Source: Diphasiastrum complanatum (Eukaryota > Streptophyta > Lycopodiopsida > Lycopodiales > Lycopodiaceae). From it: a stretch of DNA of 64,000 nucleotides. Shown one piece after another: positions 20,761-29,630 of this stretch (position 1 is its first letter; each line of letters opens with the position of its first letter). Location: positions 21,498,000-21,561,999 of the forward strand of contig CM055107.1 in assembly GCA_029204225.1 (NCBI GenBank), written 5' to 3'. A program made the translations under genes and the position numbers. Below the pieces are notes generated by a model, which was given only the letters and a program-made list of their open reading frames with translations, did no database searches and was not told the DNA's origin.

Positions 20761-21560
20761 GTGGAGCGAAGACACGCAATTCGAGTATTGCAGTTTCACT
20801 GAAGAGCCAACAACATATCAAGAAGCTATCCAGAGTCCAGAGGGAGAATTTTGGAAGCAGACAATGTCAAAGGAGATCGAGTCGATGAGGCGAAACGAGG
20901 CATGGACACTAGAGCCACTGCCAGAAAACAAAAAGATCGTCGACTGCAAGTGGGTGCACAAGAAGAAAATGAAATCAGATGGCACCGTTAGCCAATACAA
21001 GGCAAGGCTTGTCGTGAAGGGCTACACACAAAGATATGGTGTTGATTATTTCGACACATATTCGTCGATGGTCAAGATGACAAGCATACGACTACTCTTT
21101 GCATACGCTACACAACACAATCTGAAAATTCACCAGATTGATGTGAAGACACCCTTTTTCCACGGAGATCTAGAGGAAGAAATCTTCATGAAGTAGCCTG
21201 AAGGATTTGAAGACCTCGACAATCGACAATATGTCTGTCGGTTGCGGAGATGCATTTGTGGTCTAAAACAAGCATCACGAGCTTGGTACAAGAAGCTTGA
21301 TAGTCTTATAAAGTCTCTAGACTTCAATCCTACACAAGGTCTACATAAAAAGAGTAGGAAAAGATTTTGTGATACTAACTATTTTTGTGGATAATTCCCT
21401 GATGATAGGAAATTCCTTGATGTTGATCAAAGACACGAAGAGTCAGATTTTTGAAAGTTATGAAATCACATATCTAGGAGAAGCGACAAAACGCCTCAGG
21501 CTGGAGATCAGAAGAGATCGAATGAAAGGCGAAATGCACTTGAGTTAGTCAGAGTATGCC
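20761..21560 (+). pseudogene. Copia reverse transcriptase
   Basis: From 20790 the sequence reads Phe-Trp-Lys-Gln-x-Met, Asn-Glu-Ala-Trp-Thr-Leu, Cys-Lys-Trp-Val-His-Lys-Lys-Lys, Tyr-Lys-Ala-Arg-Leu-Val-Val-Lys-Gly and Ile-Asp-Val-Lys-Thr-Pro-Phe-Phe-His-Gly, all standard copia RT motifs. A stop occurs at 21194 (where Gln is expected before Pro-Glu-Gly-Phe) and a frameshift before the active site. The catalytic box, normally Tyr-Val-Asp-Asp, reads Phe-Val-Asp-Asn near 21385, so one essential Asp is lost. Copies element RNA to DNA when intact. Confidence 0.87.
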
Positions 21561-22320
21561 AAAAAGGTGCTCAAGTAGTATCACATGATGGACTGCAAAG
21601 AAAAGGCCACACCAATGATAGTTGGAGCCAAGCTGACGAAGCAGGATTGCCCAAAAATAGAAGAGGAAGAACAGAAGATGGCAGGTATACCCTACCAGAA
21701 TCTAATCGGTAGTCTGATGTACCTTACAATTTGTACCAGACCCGATTTAACTTTTTTTGTTTATGCCTTCAGCCAATTTTCTTTCCATCCTGGCATGGCA
21801 CATTAGCAAATGGCAAAACGAATCCTACAATATCTAAAGGGGGCCCAAAATATGGGATTAACCTACAGAGCAGAAAATGAAAGAAAAGGATTTGAGCTGC
21901 ACCACTATAGTGATGCAAGCTGGGCAAGCTGCAAAGATGAAAACAAGTCCATAACTAGAGGATGTACAATAGTGTGTGGAGCTACAATCAGCTGGATATG
22001 CAAAAAGCAAACCTTGGTAGCTCAATATTCTTGCGAAGCTGAATATGTCGCAGCTTCAAAGGTGGCGAACGCGGTAGTGTGGTTGCAGATGATGCTAGAG
22101 GCAATTGGGATACCACAAGGAGGACCATGCACGATGATGATGGACTCTCAGAGTGCCATTTATTTGTCCCAGGATCCAGTCTTCCATTCAAAGAAAAAAC
22201 ACATACCTCTGAAGTAACATCACATTCGAGATTTGATCTCGAAAGGAGAGCTCCAGGTCCAGTACATAAAATCTGAAGACATGATTGTAGATCTGCTCAC
22301 GAAGCCGCTCGACAAGCCAC
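21561..22320 (+). pseudogene. Copia RT end and RNase H
   Basis: Tyr-Gln-Asn-Leu-Ile-Gly-Ser-Leu-Met-Tyr-Leu-Thr, Thr-Arg-Pro-Asp-Leu, Ala-Lys-Arg-Ile-Leu-Gln-Tyr-Leu-Lys-Gly, Tyr-Ser-Asp-Ala-Ser-Trp-Ala-Ser and Glu-Ala-Glu-Tyr-Val-Ala-Ala mark the RT thumb and RNase H in the expected order. The catalytic Asp of the Ser-Asp-Ala block and the Glu of Cys-Glu-Ala-Glu-Tyr are intact. Stops break the frame at 21807 and 22215. The last motif, Asp-Leu-Leu-Thr-Lys-Pro-Leu, ends near 22310, about 30 bp before the LTR. Confidence 0.88.
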
Positions 22321-22344
22321 TCTTTGCAAAGCAAAGAAAGACGA

Positions 22345-23040
22345 CGTGAAACGAAACTACACAAAGCAAAGGTCGAATGGCGAACAATTTGCGAAAGTCA
22401 ACATACCTCAAAAACCCTAAGACACAAAGTGAAGCGAAACTTGAAGGTTGAATGATTCGCGAAAGTTAAACATGCCTCCGGGACCAAAAAGACACGACAC
22501 GACACGAAACGAAAGAAAATTTTTTGCGCTGCCAACTGGCGGCTCAACAAGCGTGGAGTCTTAAACTTCACGCCCAGTTGAAACGACTAGCAATAATGGA
22601 GAGTAACTGATTAGTTGATTAGCGTTAACTACTCTTGTAATTCTCTGTTTAGCTATCTTGTAAACTCCACACAATGAAGATATAAACTACTTTACTGGAT
22701 CAAAATAACACAAAGAATGTGCGTGAGTAGAGCAGAAAAGAAAAAGAATAGAAACGAAATAGCTGTGCATGAAAATCTGCCAACGAGCAGAACACAACGA
22801 AAGAGCAAAGCGTCAGGTCGCCAACGAGCAGACACTGACCATCTCGCTCTAAAAATTAAACTGATAATATAGCTGCCCTATCTCGTGCATCTCCTTGTCC
22901 TCCGTTGTCTTGATTGCTAGAATGAAATTTGTTTTGTAATCTGTAGTTGCGTGTCTAGGCTCCTGTAATCTTCCGCACAAGAAAATACAAAGAAACAAAT
23001 ACGTTCGCAATACGAAACAAACCACTTCACGGCACTTTAC
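22345..23040 (+). repeat. 3' LTR of the copia element
   Basis: About 690 bp. Its first part matches the 5' piece at 19795-20187. Its second part (AACGAGCAGAACACAACGAAAG, GCCAACGAGCAG, ATAGCTGCCCTATCTCGTG, GTTGTCTTGATTGCTAGAAT) matches the reverse complement of 60560-60830. TG and CA ends are degraded, so both borders are placed by similarity. A 26-bp unit is duplicated across its right edge. Confidence 0.82.
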
Positions 23041-23086
23041 ATATTTTTGGTTCACAATGACTTTACATATTTTTGGTTCACAAAGA
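23035..23086. repeat. Two tandem copies of a 26-bp unit
   Basis: CTTTACATATTTTTGGTTCA plus CAATGA at 23035 is followed directly by CTTTACATATTTTTGGTTCA plus CAAAGA at 23061. It lies at the right edge of the copia LTR. No gene is recognised from here to about 23510. Confidence 0.93.
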
Positions 23087-23519
23087 CAATCAACCAACTG
23101 GTAATTCCAACAACCCTTGCTCACTTACAAGCGATGTCACATTCGAAAGTGCACTAATAATGACAAAGGAGAGCACATGATTATGACTAACAATGAATGC
23201 TTCAACACACAATTAGCAACACACAACACCAATCCTCTTAGCATTGAAACTTCCCAAATCTCAACACATTATTGTATCACCCAACAAGCTTGCAGTGTCA
23301 CCATTCTACAAATCTGAACACAACTCGTCCGTCGAACAAGCAATCTACAAATGCTACCTAAACAAGGCAACAACCAAACATGATGGTACAAACAACCATC
23401 AACTTTACATCATCCCTCAAACAACCTCCAAGCAAGATGTTAAGAGAAAACAAGAATTACTCTCCCTCTCAACCAACAAGCATTCAACAATCACCAACCG
23501 CCCATCAATCCAGAAACAA

Positions 23520-24861
23520 GTGATAATAATGTCATCAACATAAAGTACAATCAAGGCAATGCTATCTTCGTTTCATAAGAACATAAATATTTGGATCTGA
23601 ATTTTTCCTTACAAACTCATGAGAAAGAAAGTAATGGTCAATCCGTCTGTACCATGCGCTGGCGCTTGTTTGAGGCCATAGAGTGCTTTGCGTAGCTTGC
23701 ACACCTTATGTTCTTGTCCCTTTTCCATGAAGCCCTGTGGTTGGACCATGTAAACTTCTTCCTCTAAGTCACCATTCAAAAATGTGGACTTCACATCCAT
23801 TTGATAAATCTTCCACCCAAAATGAGATGCTTAGGAGATGATAAGGCATAGCGTAGTCCACTTAGCCACTGGAGCAAATGTCTCTTCATAGTCAATTCCT
23901 TTGTTTTGCTCATAGCCCTTCACTACCTAGCGTGCCTTATGCTTTGCTATCGTGCCATCTGTATGAAACTTTGTTCTAAACACCCATTTGTTGTCAATGA
24001 GTTTCTTTTCAAGTGGTAGATCAACTAACTCCCACGTACCATGCTTGTGGTTAGACTCCATCTCCTCTTCCATTGTCCTTTGCCACTTTTTGTGATCCTT
24101 TGCCTCATCAAAGGTTGATGGCTCTCAGCACTTTAAAATGTCACTCATTAGGGCATAGTTCACGTGATAGCAATTGGGAGGCTTCCTTTCCCACATTGAT
24201 ATTCTCACTTCTTCTTGTGTGCTAGAGTCCTGGTTGATTTAGCTTTGCGTCCTTCATGATCTTTTCGTCCCATTTTGGTATCTTGGACTCAAGTGATACA
24301 CTTCGTGGAGAGTATGTGTCCCAAGGAGTGTCCAAGTAATGTCTCTTACTTCCAACTGGTTTCTCTTTTGTTGCTCCTATCGACAAGTACCTTCCTCTAG
24401 GCTCTTGGATAGGTGGTGTCCTCTCATACTCACCCTCTCGATCTTCGTCTTCATGTGCATCATCTTGTGGAGCGTCTTCTTTGTCTTCTTCTTCCAAGAT
24501 TGTGAGAAGTCTCACCTGCATGGTCTTTATTTTCATACCTATGCATCTCATCAAAGATTACATCTTTGCTTATGTGAATCTTGTTCATTACAAGATCAAG
24601 ACACCTGTATGCCTTCATCCTCTCATCATAACCGACAAAGATACACTTATTTGGAACCGCAACTGTAGGACTCCTATTTTGCAAGAACGTTGCTGCACTG
24701 CACGCTTCCGACCACAGAGAATTGGTTAAGCCCATTTGCTTCGTCATGGAGCATGCACTCTCCATACTAGTCATGTTTTTCCTTCCAGCTACACCATTAT
24801 GAGTCCAAACATTTTGCGAGTAAATCAATTGCGAGTTTTGCGAGTTTTTTTTTTTTTTCAA
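23520..24861 (-). pseudogene. Copia integrase C-terminus to reverse transcriptase, minus strand
   Basis: Read from 24861 downward: a degraded form of the Pro-Gln-Gln-Asn-Gly-Val-Ala-Glu-Arg-Lys-Asn block (Thr-His-Asn-Gly-Val-Ala-Gly-Arg-Lys-Asn), then Leu-Trp-Ser-Glu-Ala, Phe-Val-Gly-Tyr, Ser-Lys-Asp-Val-Ile-Phe-Asp-Glu and an acidic linker. Across frameshifts, RT motifs follow: Trp-Glu-Leu-Val-Asp-Leu-Pro, Asn-Lys-Trp-Val-Phe, Met-Asp-Val-Lys-Ser-x-Phe-Leu-Asn-Gly at about 23800, Tyr-Gly-Leu-Lys-Gln-Ala at about 23670, and Leu-Tyr-Val-Asp-Asp-Ile-Ile at about 23540. The Tyr-Val-Asp-Asp active site is intact, but the gene is broken by frameshifts. A homopolymer tract at 24844-24859 marks the truncated upstream end. 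No LTR is attached. Confidence 0.85.
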
Positions 24862-25502
24862 AAGTATTAATCATGCCATCCATTATTACTTGGAATATAT
24901 TTTCTCAAAAAACTCAAAACCATGTATATTCTCCTCCTATGGAGATGAATTTGATCAATCTGCATCCCTCAAATAGAAAAATTCCATCAATCTTACACCA
25001 AAAGCTAAAAATAAAATCGTCAATTTTGTGGAGAATTGAAAAAGATTATCTATGTTAGATATAGGGGTCTTATGTTTTTTACATCAAGCATCTAGGTATA
25101 GGATGTTGATAGGAATAAATTTGGCATAGATAACAAATTATGCATTTCCACTTGTAATGCCACTATTGAGCCAAAATAGAGTTGAGTGTCGACCATCTAC
25201 TGAGTGTATATGGTTGACAAAATTTTGTAGACCCCTCATAACAATTTTGTCGACATTCAATATTGAGGGTTGACAATATTCTCTGGGTGTATACCGTTGA
25301 CAAGAAACTCTCGTCCCTCCGATAAGAAACTGTCGACTATAGATCTGTCTTTGAATTTGCCTCTCAGCCAAATATTGACTCGACAAATTTTTGGTATTCA
25401 TATTCTGGATGGTGCTGAAATCTGTGTTTTTGAACACAGTGCCTCCAACAGAACAGTGTGTATGGTGATCAACAATATTATGTACAAAGTCAGTCATATT
25501 TT
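24862..25502. other. Unassigned spacer with an inverted repeat at 25213-25254
   Basis: No gene is recognised. 25213-25224 (GTTGACAAAATT) and 25243-25254 (AATTTTGTCGAC) are inverted with one mismatch around an 18-base loop. TTGACAA- or GTCGAC-type words recur at 25187, 25272, 25297 and 25333, so the whole piece may be a small foldback or MITE-like repeat. Overlapping minus-strand ORFs have no recognisable motif. Confidence 0.5.
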
Positions 25503-26064
25503 ATAGAAAATACTGTGGGTGTTGAAGATGAAATAAATAACTACTTTCTACAAAGATTGGGCACTAGTTTGAACAAGATTCAAACAAAAGAATATATGAA
25601 AGAATCTCCACACAGAATAAGCGGACTGTGTGAACTATTGGGTGTCAACTCTCTACCGTCCATAGGAAATGATCTAACAATCCGAAAATCTCTGATTTCT
25701 GTAAAATTTTGGCTACTCTTTATAGCCATAGCTTGTGGGATAGGATCAGTGAGCTATGCCAATGATAATTTGGGGTAGGTGGGCCTGTCCTTTGGGATGC
25801 TCTAAACTTGCGATTCATTGACCTGCATTTTCAACTGTCTAGGCTAGATTGGAGCCCGAATTTTATTTGATCATTGCTTGTATGTCTGGGCACCCCCAAG
25901 CTTGCCTTTGTAGTATTGTCCATGGTAGTTGTATCAGTTGGGAATTCACTCATGTTTTCAACAGCATTTGAGCTTTTTGGGATTCCAAGTTTTGGCACGT
26001 TGCTCAATATAGTGTCATGTGCTTCTCCTCAAGGAACTTACATCATGCTGTGCAGATCACAGGC
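25503..26064 (+). pseudogene. Nodulin-like MFS transporter fragment (host gene remnant)
   Basis: The open stretch up to 25778 ends in Ser-Val-Lys-Phe-Trp-Leu-Leu-Phe-Ile-Ala-Ile-Ala-Cys-Gly-Ile-Gly-Ser and Asn-Asp-Asn-Leu-Gly. This matches the start of the second half of plant nodulin-like major-facilitator proteins (x-Asp-Phe-Trp-Leu-Leu-Phe, Cys-Gly-x-Gly-Ser, Asn-Asn-x-Gly-Gln). After frameshifts, 25874-26064 gives a hydrophobic helix, then Glu-Leu-Phe-Gly-Ile-x-x-Phe-Gly-Thr-Leu-Leu-Asn and Ala-Ser-Pro-Gln-Gly-Thr-Tyr-Ile, equivalent to the family's Glu-Ile-Phe-Gly-x-x-x-Phe-Gly-Thr and Ala-x-Pro-x-Gly-Ser block. The part between is shortened, and both the N-terminal half and the end are absent. 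Intact members are twelve-helix membrane proteins thought to move small solutes. The remnant lies just left of the hairpin cluster and the truncated LTR. Confidence 0.68.
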
Positions 26065-26073
26065 AGATTGTAT

Positions 26074-26177
26074 GATAAGGCAGCACTACCAGGCAAATTT
26101 TTTTTGCTTGTCAGCATTGCTCACCAGCGAGCAATGCTGCCAGGCAAATTTTTTTTGCCTGGTAGTGCTGCCTCATC
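26074..26177. repeat. Nested hairpin cluster with ~20-bp perfect arms
   Basis: The outer arms 26078-26097 (AGGCAGCACTACCAGGCAAA) and 26154-26173 are exact reverse complements; three of the next four outward base pairs also match. Inside, 26113-26122 (AGCATTGCTC) and 26129-26138 form a second perfect 10-bp stem with a 6-base loop. Just right of it CATCGCGATG (26174-26183) is self-complementary, and GCTGCCAGGCAAATTTxTTTTGC recurs at 26136 and 26189. This is either a foldback element or the source of a strongly folded RNA. It ends 50 bp before the LTR remnant at 26233. Confidence 0.88.
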
Positions 26178-26232
26178 GCGATGGAGCGCTGCCAGGCAAA
26201 TTTGTTTTGCTAGCAACATTGCTCATCGGTGA

Positions 26233-26324
26233 GACTGTTCTTTGATCAATCTTGTGCAATCACAACACCTCAGTAAGATCCTGTAGGGTGTGTGGTGAAG
26301 TTCACACATGCTAAAAACTTCACA
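26233..26324 (+). repeat. 5' LTR remnant (last 92 bp)
   Basis: From ACTGTTCTTTGATCAATCTT to the terminal CACA it matches 30280-30370 with only a few differences. Similarity stops abruptly at 26233. The end is followed without gap by the primer-binding site. Confidence 0.92.
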
Positions 26325-26336
26325 TGGTATCAGAGC
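26325..26336 (+). other. Primer-binding site, initiator Met-tRNA type
   Basis: TGGTATCAGAGC, immediately after the LTR end, is the canonical plant copia primer site complementary to the 3' end of initiator methionine tRNA, where minus-strand DNA synthesis starts. Confidence 0.95.
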
Positions 26337-26351
26337 TCCATGCTTTGAAGA

Positions 26352-27372
26352 ATGGAATCATTGTTGATTCTACAGGATGTAATGGGTATTGTGAGTGGAG
26401 CTGAAGAAGAACCTGATGCACCTAATGAAGCTGCAACATTCCACAAAAGAACCAAAATTGCCCTTCATTTTATAAAAATGAATGCTACCAATGAAGTGTT
26501 AAGAGAGATCAGTACATGCACCACTGCCAAGGAAGCTTGGGTACTCTAAAAACAATCTATGAAATAAAAAATACTTCTAGATTGCTGACACTTAGAAACC
26601 AAATATTTCTAAGTTATCAGAGAGTAGATGAGAGTGCTTCATCATATGTCATGAGAGTTAAGGATCTTCATCAAGATTAGCTGGTGTTAGTGATGCACCT
26701 AATGAAGCTGCAACATTCCACAAAAGAACCAAAATTGCCCTTCATTTTATAAAAATGAATGCTACCAATGAAGTGTTAAGAGAGATCAGTACATGCACCA
26801 CTGCCAAGGAAGCTTGGGTACTCTATAAACAATCTATGAAATAAAAAATACTTCTAGATTGCTGACACTTAGAAACCAAATATTTCTAAGTTATCAGAGA
26901 GTAGATGAGAGTGCTTCATCATATGTCATGAGAGTTAAGGATCTTCATCAAGAGTTAGCTGGTGTTAGTGATGCTTTTAAAAACACTGAACTTGTTCAAG
27001 TAGTCCTAAATGGACTTAGAGATGAGTATGACAATATTGTGCAGACTTATGCTGTCAGAGAGGATATTCCATTCTTGGAGACACTGCAAGGTGTTCTCAT
27101 TGCTGAAGAAAGCAAGCAAGAGAACAAGATGCTGAGGATCAACAGACTTTCATTGAAAGATGGTGGAGATGACAAAGCATTCTTCATCAGAGACAAGTCA
27201 AGAGGCAAGGGCAAAGGACAACAACACTTCAAGAAGGATAAAGCCAAAGAAGGTGGTGTCCTCACAAGCTGCAACATCCAGTGGCAAGAAGAAGTTGTCA
27301 AAGATCAAGTGTTTTTTCTGTGGCAAGAAAGGACACTATGCATCAAACTGTTTCAAAAAGAAGAACCAATCT
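26352..27372 (+). pseudogene. Copia gag with internal tandem duplication
   Basis: Starts at the ATG at 26352 (Met-Glu-Ser-Leu-Leu-Ile-Leu-Gln-Asp-Val). Gag motifs Lys-Ile-Ala-Leu-His-Phe-Ile-Lys-Met-Asn, Thr-Ala-Lys-Glu-Ala-Trp, Leu-x-Leu-Arg-Asn-Gln and Val-Met-Arg-Val-Lys-Asp-Leu are readable, and the first blocks appear twice because of the 277-bp duplication. Since 277 is not a multiple of three, and one copy also lost a base (AAGATTAGC against AAGAGTTAGC), the frame is destroyed. The downstream half (26859-27280) is open and runs to the basic region before the zinc knuckle. Capsid protein of the cytoplasmic particle when intact. Confidence 0.88.
26415..26968 (+). repeat. 277-bp tandem duplication inside gag
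   Basis: GATGCACCTAATGAAGCTGC at 26415 recurs at 26692, and the two copies stay nearly identical throughout (26415-26691 and 26692-26968). Differences are a few substitutions or indels, such as CTCTAAAAAC against CTCTATAAAC. High identity means the duplication is younger than most damage in the window. Confidence 0.95.
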
Positions 27373-28035
27373 AAGCAAGCTAACCTTACTAATGAGGATG
27401 AGTGTGAGGGTGTAGAGAGTGAAAGAGAGCATTCATTAATGATGTCTACTTTTTCATTTTTTCCTTTTAAGAATGAAGAAGTTTGGTGGATAGATAGTGG
27501 GGCTAGTTCCCATATGTCTAGTTCTAGAAACTCTTTCACTAATCTCATGCCATATCTAGGTGCAAAAAGGTCAATCTATACTGCTAATGATGTAGAGTGT
27601 AGGATTGAAGGAATAGGTAGAATTCCATTGCAAGCATCATCATCAAAATCTTTTTGCTTACATGATGTACTGTATGTACCTAGATTGACTAAGAATTTCA
27701 TTAGTGTAGGATAGTTGTTTGATAGTGGATTGGATGTCAAGTTTCAAGTTGACAAGTGTATAATCTCAAGAGAAAATGAAGTTATTGCTAGAGGATCTAG
27801 AATTGGTAAGTTGTGCAAACTAGATTCTAGGGAGAGTGCTAACATTTCAGATATTGCTTATGAGACCAAGGTCCTACAGGAGGATATGTGGCACAAGAGA
27901 TTGGGTCATCCCAGTTTCAAAGCCATGCAATCTATGGTCAAATAAGGAAAAGCTGTTGGTCTACCAAAGACACTATCAAAGGAGCTTCTACCTTGTGAAG
28001 CTTGTGTGCTGGCAAAGTCACACAGAAGGCCTTTT
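27160..28035 (+). pseudogene. Copia zinc knuckle, protease and pre-integrase
   Basis: Cys-Phe-Phe-Cys-Gly-Lys-Lys-Gly-His-x4-Cys at about 27310 is a perfect CCHC knuckle (RNA packaging). Trp-Trp-Ile-Asp-Ser-Gly-Ala-Ser-Ser-His-Met at 27484 is the intact retropepsin active site. Val-Leu-Tyr-Val-Pro-Arg-Leu-Thr-Lys-Asn ends the protease, and a TAG at 27712 stands where Gln is expected (Ser-Val-Gly-Gln-Leu). After it, Trp-His-Lys-Arg-Leu-Gly-His-Pro-Ser-Phe and, across another frameshift, Cys-Glu-Ala-Cys give the His-His-Cys-Cys finger before integrase. One stop and one shift separate it from a working gene. Confidence 0.9.
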
Positions 28036-28335
28036 CCTAGATCAATTATCAAGACAAAGCAATCATTTGAACTTGTACACTCTGATGTTCATTTCTCATC
28101 AACCAAGAGCAAAGGAGGAGCCAACTGCTTTGTCTCGTTTGTAGATGATTATACAAGACATTCTTGGATCTATATGTTGTCTTCAAAAGCCATGGTCTAT
28201 GATTTTTTTCTTACTTTTAAAGCTTATGTAGAGAAGCAGTTTCCTTTCAAGTTAAAAGCTTTAAGAAGTGATAGTGGAGGAGAGTACACTTCCAATAAGT
28301 TTAAAGACTTTTGTGAGAGAGAGGGTATTCAAAGA
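28036..28335 (+). pseudogene. Copia integrase core, 5' part only
   Basis: Glu-Leu-Val-His-Ser-Asp-Val, Phe-Val-Asp-Asp-Tyr-Thr-Arg, Trp-Ile-Tyr-Met-Leu and Leu-Arg-Ser-Asp-Ser-Gly-Gly-Glu-Tyr-Thr carry two catalytic Asp residues. The frame stops being integrase right after Glu-Gly-Ile-Gln-Arg at about 28335, where the normal continuation (Tyr-Thr-x-Pro-x-x-Pro-Gln-Gln-Asn-Gly, then catalytic Glu) is replaced by RT sequence. Integration is therefore impossible. Confidence 0.88.
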
Positions 28336-29137
28336 TACCTTTGCACCAGTTGCAAAGATGGTAACAATTCGAATACTCATCTCTCTTGCATGTTTTCACA
28401 AATGGAGTATGTTCTAGCTTGATGGTTCAAATGCATTTCTCAATGGTTACCTTGAGGAAGAGATTTATATGGAGCAGCCTCCAAGTTTTGTGAAGGAAGG
28501 TGATGAATCAAAAGTTTGTCTTTTGTTCAAAAGTCTGTATGGATTGAAACAGACACCAAGGTCTTGGTATGCAAGGCTCAATTCCTATCTCATATCACTC
28601 GGATTTTGTCTAAGTGAATATGACCCTTCTCTGTATTATAAGTTTGTAGATAACTTTGTAATTATTCTTCTCATCTATGTAGATGATATTATTCTTTGTG
28701 AAAACCATGAGAAGTTAGTTGAAGAAGCTAAGCATGCACTTGGTACTGAGTTTAAGATGCAAGACTTAGGAGTTCTTCACTATATTCTAGGCCTTGAAAT
28801 TAATTTTTGGAAAGGTCATGCATTTATAAGCCAAAGTAGATATGCACTTTTCATGCTCAGGAAATTTCTTATGGAGAACTGTAAAGGCACAGATACACCT
28901 ATGGAGCACACTGTAAAAGTTTCTATTATAGATGATGAAAGTTCCTTTGAGGACATCACTCTTTATAGGAATCTTATTGGCTCACTTATTTGGTTAACAG
29001 TGACTAGGCTTGATCTAAGCTTTTGTATTCATAAGCTAAGTCAACACATGCAGGATCCAAAGTTATATCATTGGAAGTTGGCTAAAAGAGTCTTGAGGTA
29101 TATATCTTCTACTTTGGATTATGGACTAAAGATCTGA
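28336..29137 (+). pseudogene. Copia reverse transcriptase, N-terminus deleted
   Basis: Joined at 28336 in a second frame: Asp-Thr-Phe-Ala-Pro-Val-Ala-Lys-Met, a TAG at 28420, then Leu-Asp-Gly-Ser-Asn-Ala-Phe-Leu-Asn-Gly. From 28469 a 222-codon open frame carries Ser-Leu-Tyr-Gly-Leu-Lys-Gln, Leu-Ile-Tyr-Val-Asp-Asp-Ile-Ile (catalytic Tyr-Val-Asp-Asp intact), Leu-His-Tyr-Ile-Leu-Gly-Leu-Glu, Leu-Ile-Gly-Ser-Leu and Ala-Lys-Arg-Val-Leu-Arg-Tyr. Fingers motifs upstream of Asp-Thr-Phe-Ala-Pro-Val are absent, lost with the integrase C-terminus. Confidence 0.92.
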
Positions 29138-29626
29138 CTTTGATTGCCGTTTCAGATTTAGATTTTGCAGGAGACAGGTTGGATAGGAAATCCACAAGTG
29201 CTTACACTATTCCTTGGAGGAAATTTGATTTCTTGGCTATCAAAGAAGTAGGCAACTATTTCCTTATCATCTTGTGAAGCTGAATGCAAATCTCTTACAA
29301 CCACAACAAAGGAGATTTTATGGATCAAAAGACTACTTTTGGAGCTAAAGTGTTATGTAGATGAAGATTTACCAATTATCAAGAATGATAACATTTCTGC
29401 TCAGGATCTTGCAAATAATCTAGTCTTTCATGCAAGGAGCAAGCATATTGAAGTGGCTCATCATTTTGTAAGAGAAAAAGTCATTGGGAGAGAGATCTCA
29501 TTGGAGCATGTTTCATCTTCAGATTGTGTTGCAGATCTTCTCACCAAGCCTCTACTCAAGAATGTATTTATGAAGATGAGGTCAAACCTTGGCCTAATTT
29601 CGAAATCTATGTTGATAGGAACATAA
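29138..29626 (+). pseudogene. Copia RNase H, frameshifted
   Basis: 29150-29290 carries Ser-Asp-x-Asp-Phe-Ala-Gly-Asp and Arg-Lys-Ser-Thr-Ser in broken frames, plus a Ser-Cys-Glu-Ala-Glu block around 29275. From 29339 to 29626 an open frame gives His-Ala-Arg-Ser-Lys-His-Ile-Glu, His-His-Phe-Val-Arg-Glu-Lys-Val and Asp-Leu-Leu-Thr-Lys-Pro-Leu, the usual copia ending. The TAA at 29624 is 15 bp before the LTR and overlaps the start of the purine tract region. Confidence 0.9.
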
Positions 29627-29630
29627 GTTT

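Larger units (their letters stand above)
19795..23040 (+). mobile_element. Copia element with two LTR copies and internal deletion
   Basis: A left LTR piece (19795-20187) runs straight into the middle of integrase, so the LTR 3' part, primer site, gag, protease and integrase N-terminus are deleted. Integrase C-terminus, reverse transcriptase and RNase H follow in order, then a longer LTR copy (22345-23040). The two LTR copies share long nearly identical runs. The same LTR family occurs reversed at 60528-61213, where it is followed by the missing gag and protease of what may be the same family. Stops and frameshifts show that it is dead. Confidence 0.85.

Noticed and set aside
25138-25497. 119-codon minus-strand ORF opposite the start of the nodulin-like fragment
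   Set aside because: No motif, and it covers the TTGACAA inverted-repeat stretch; treated as a by-product.
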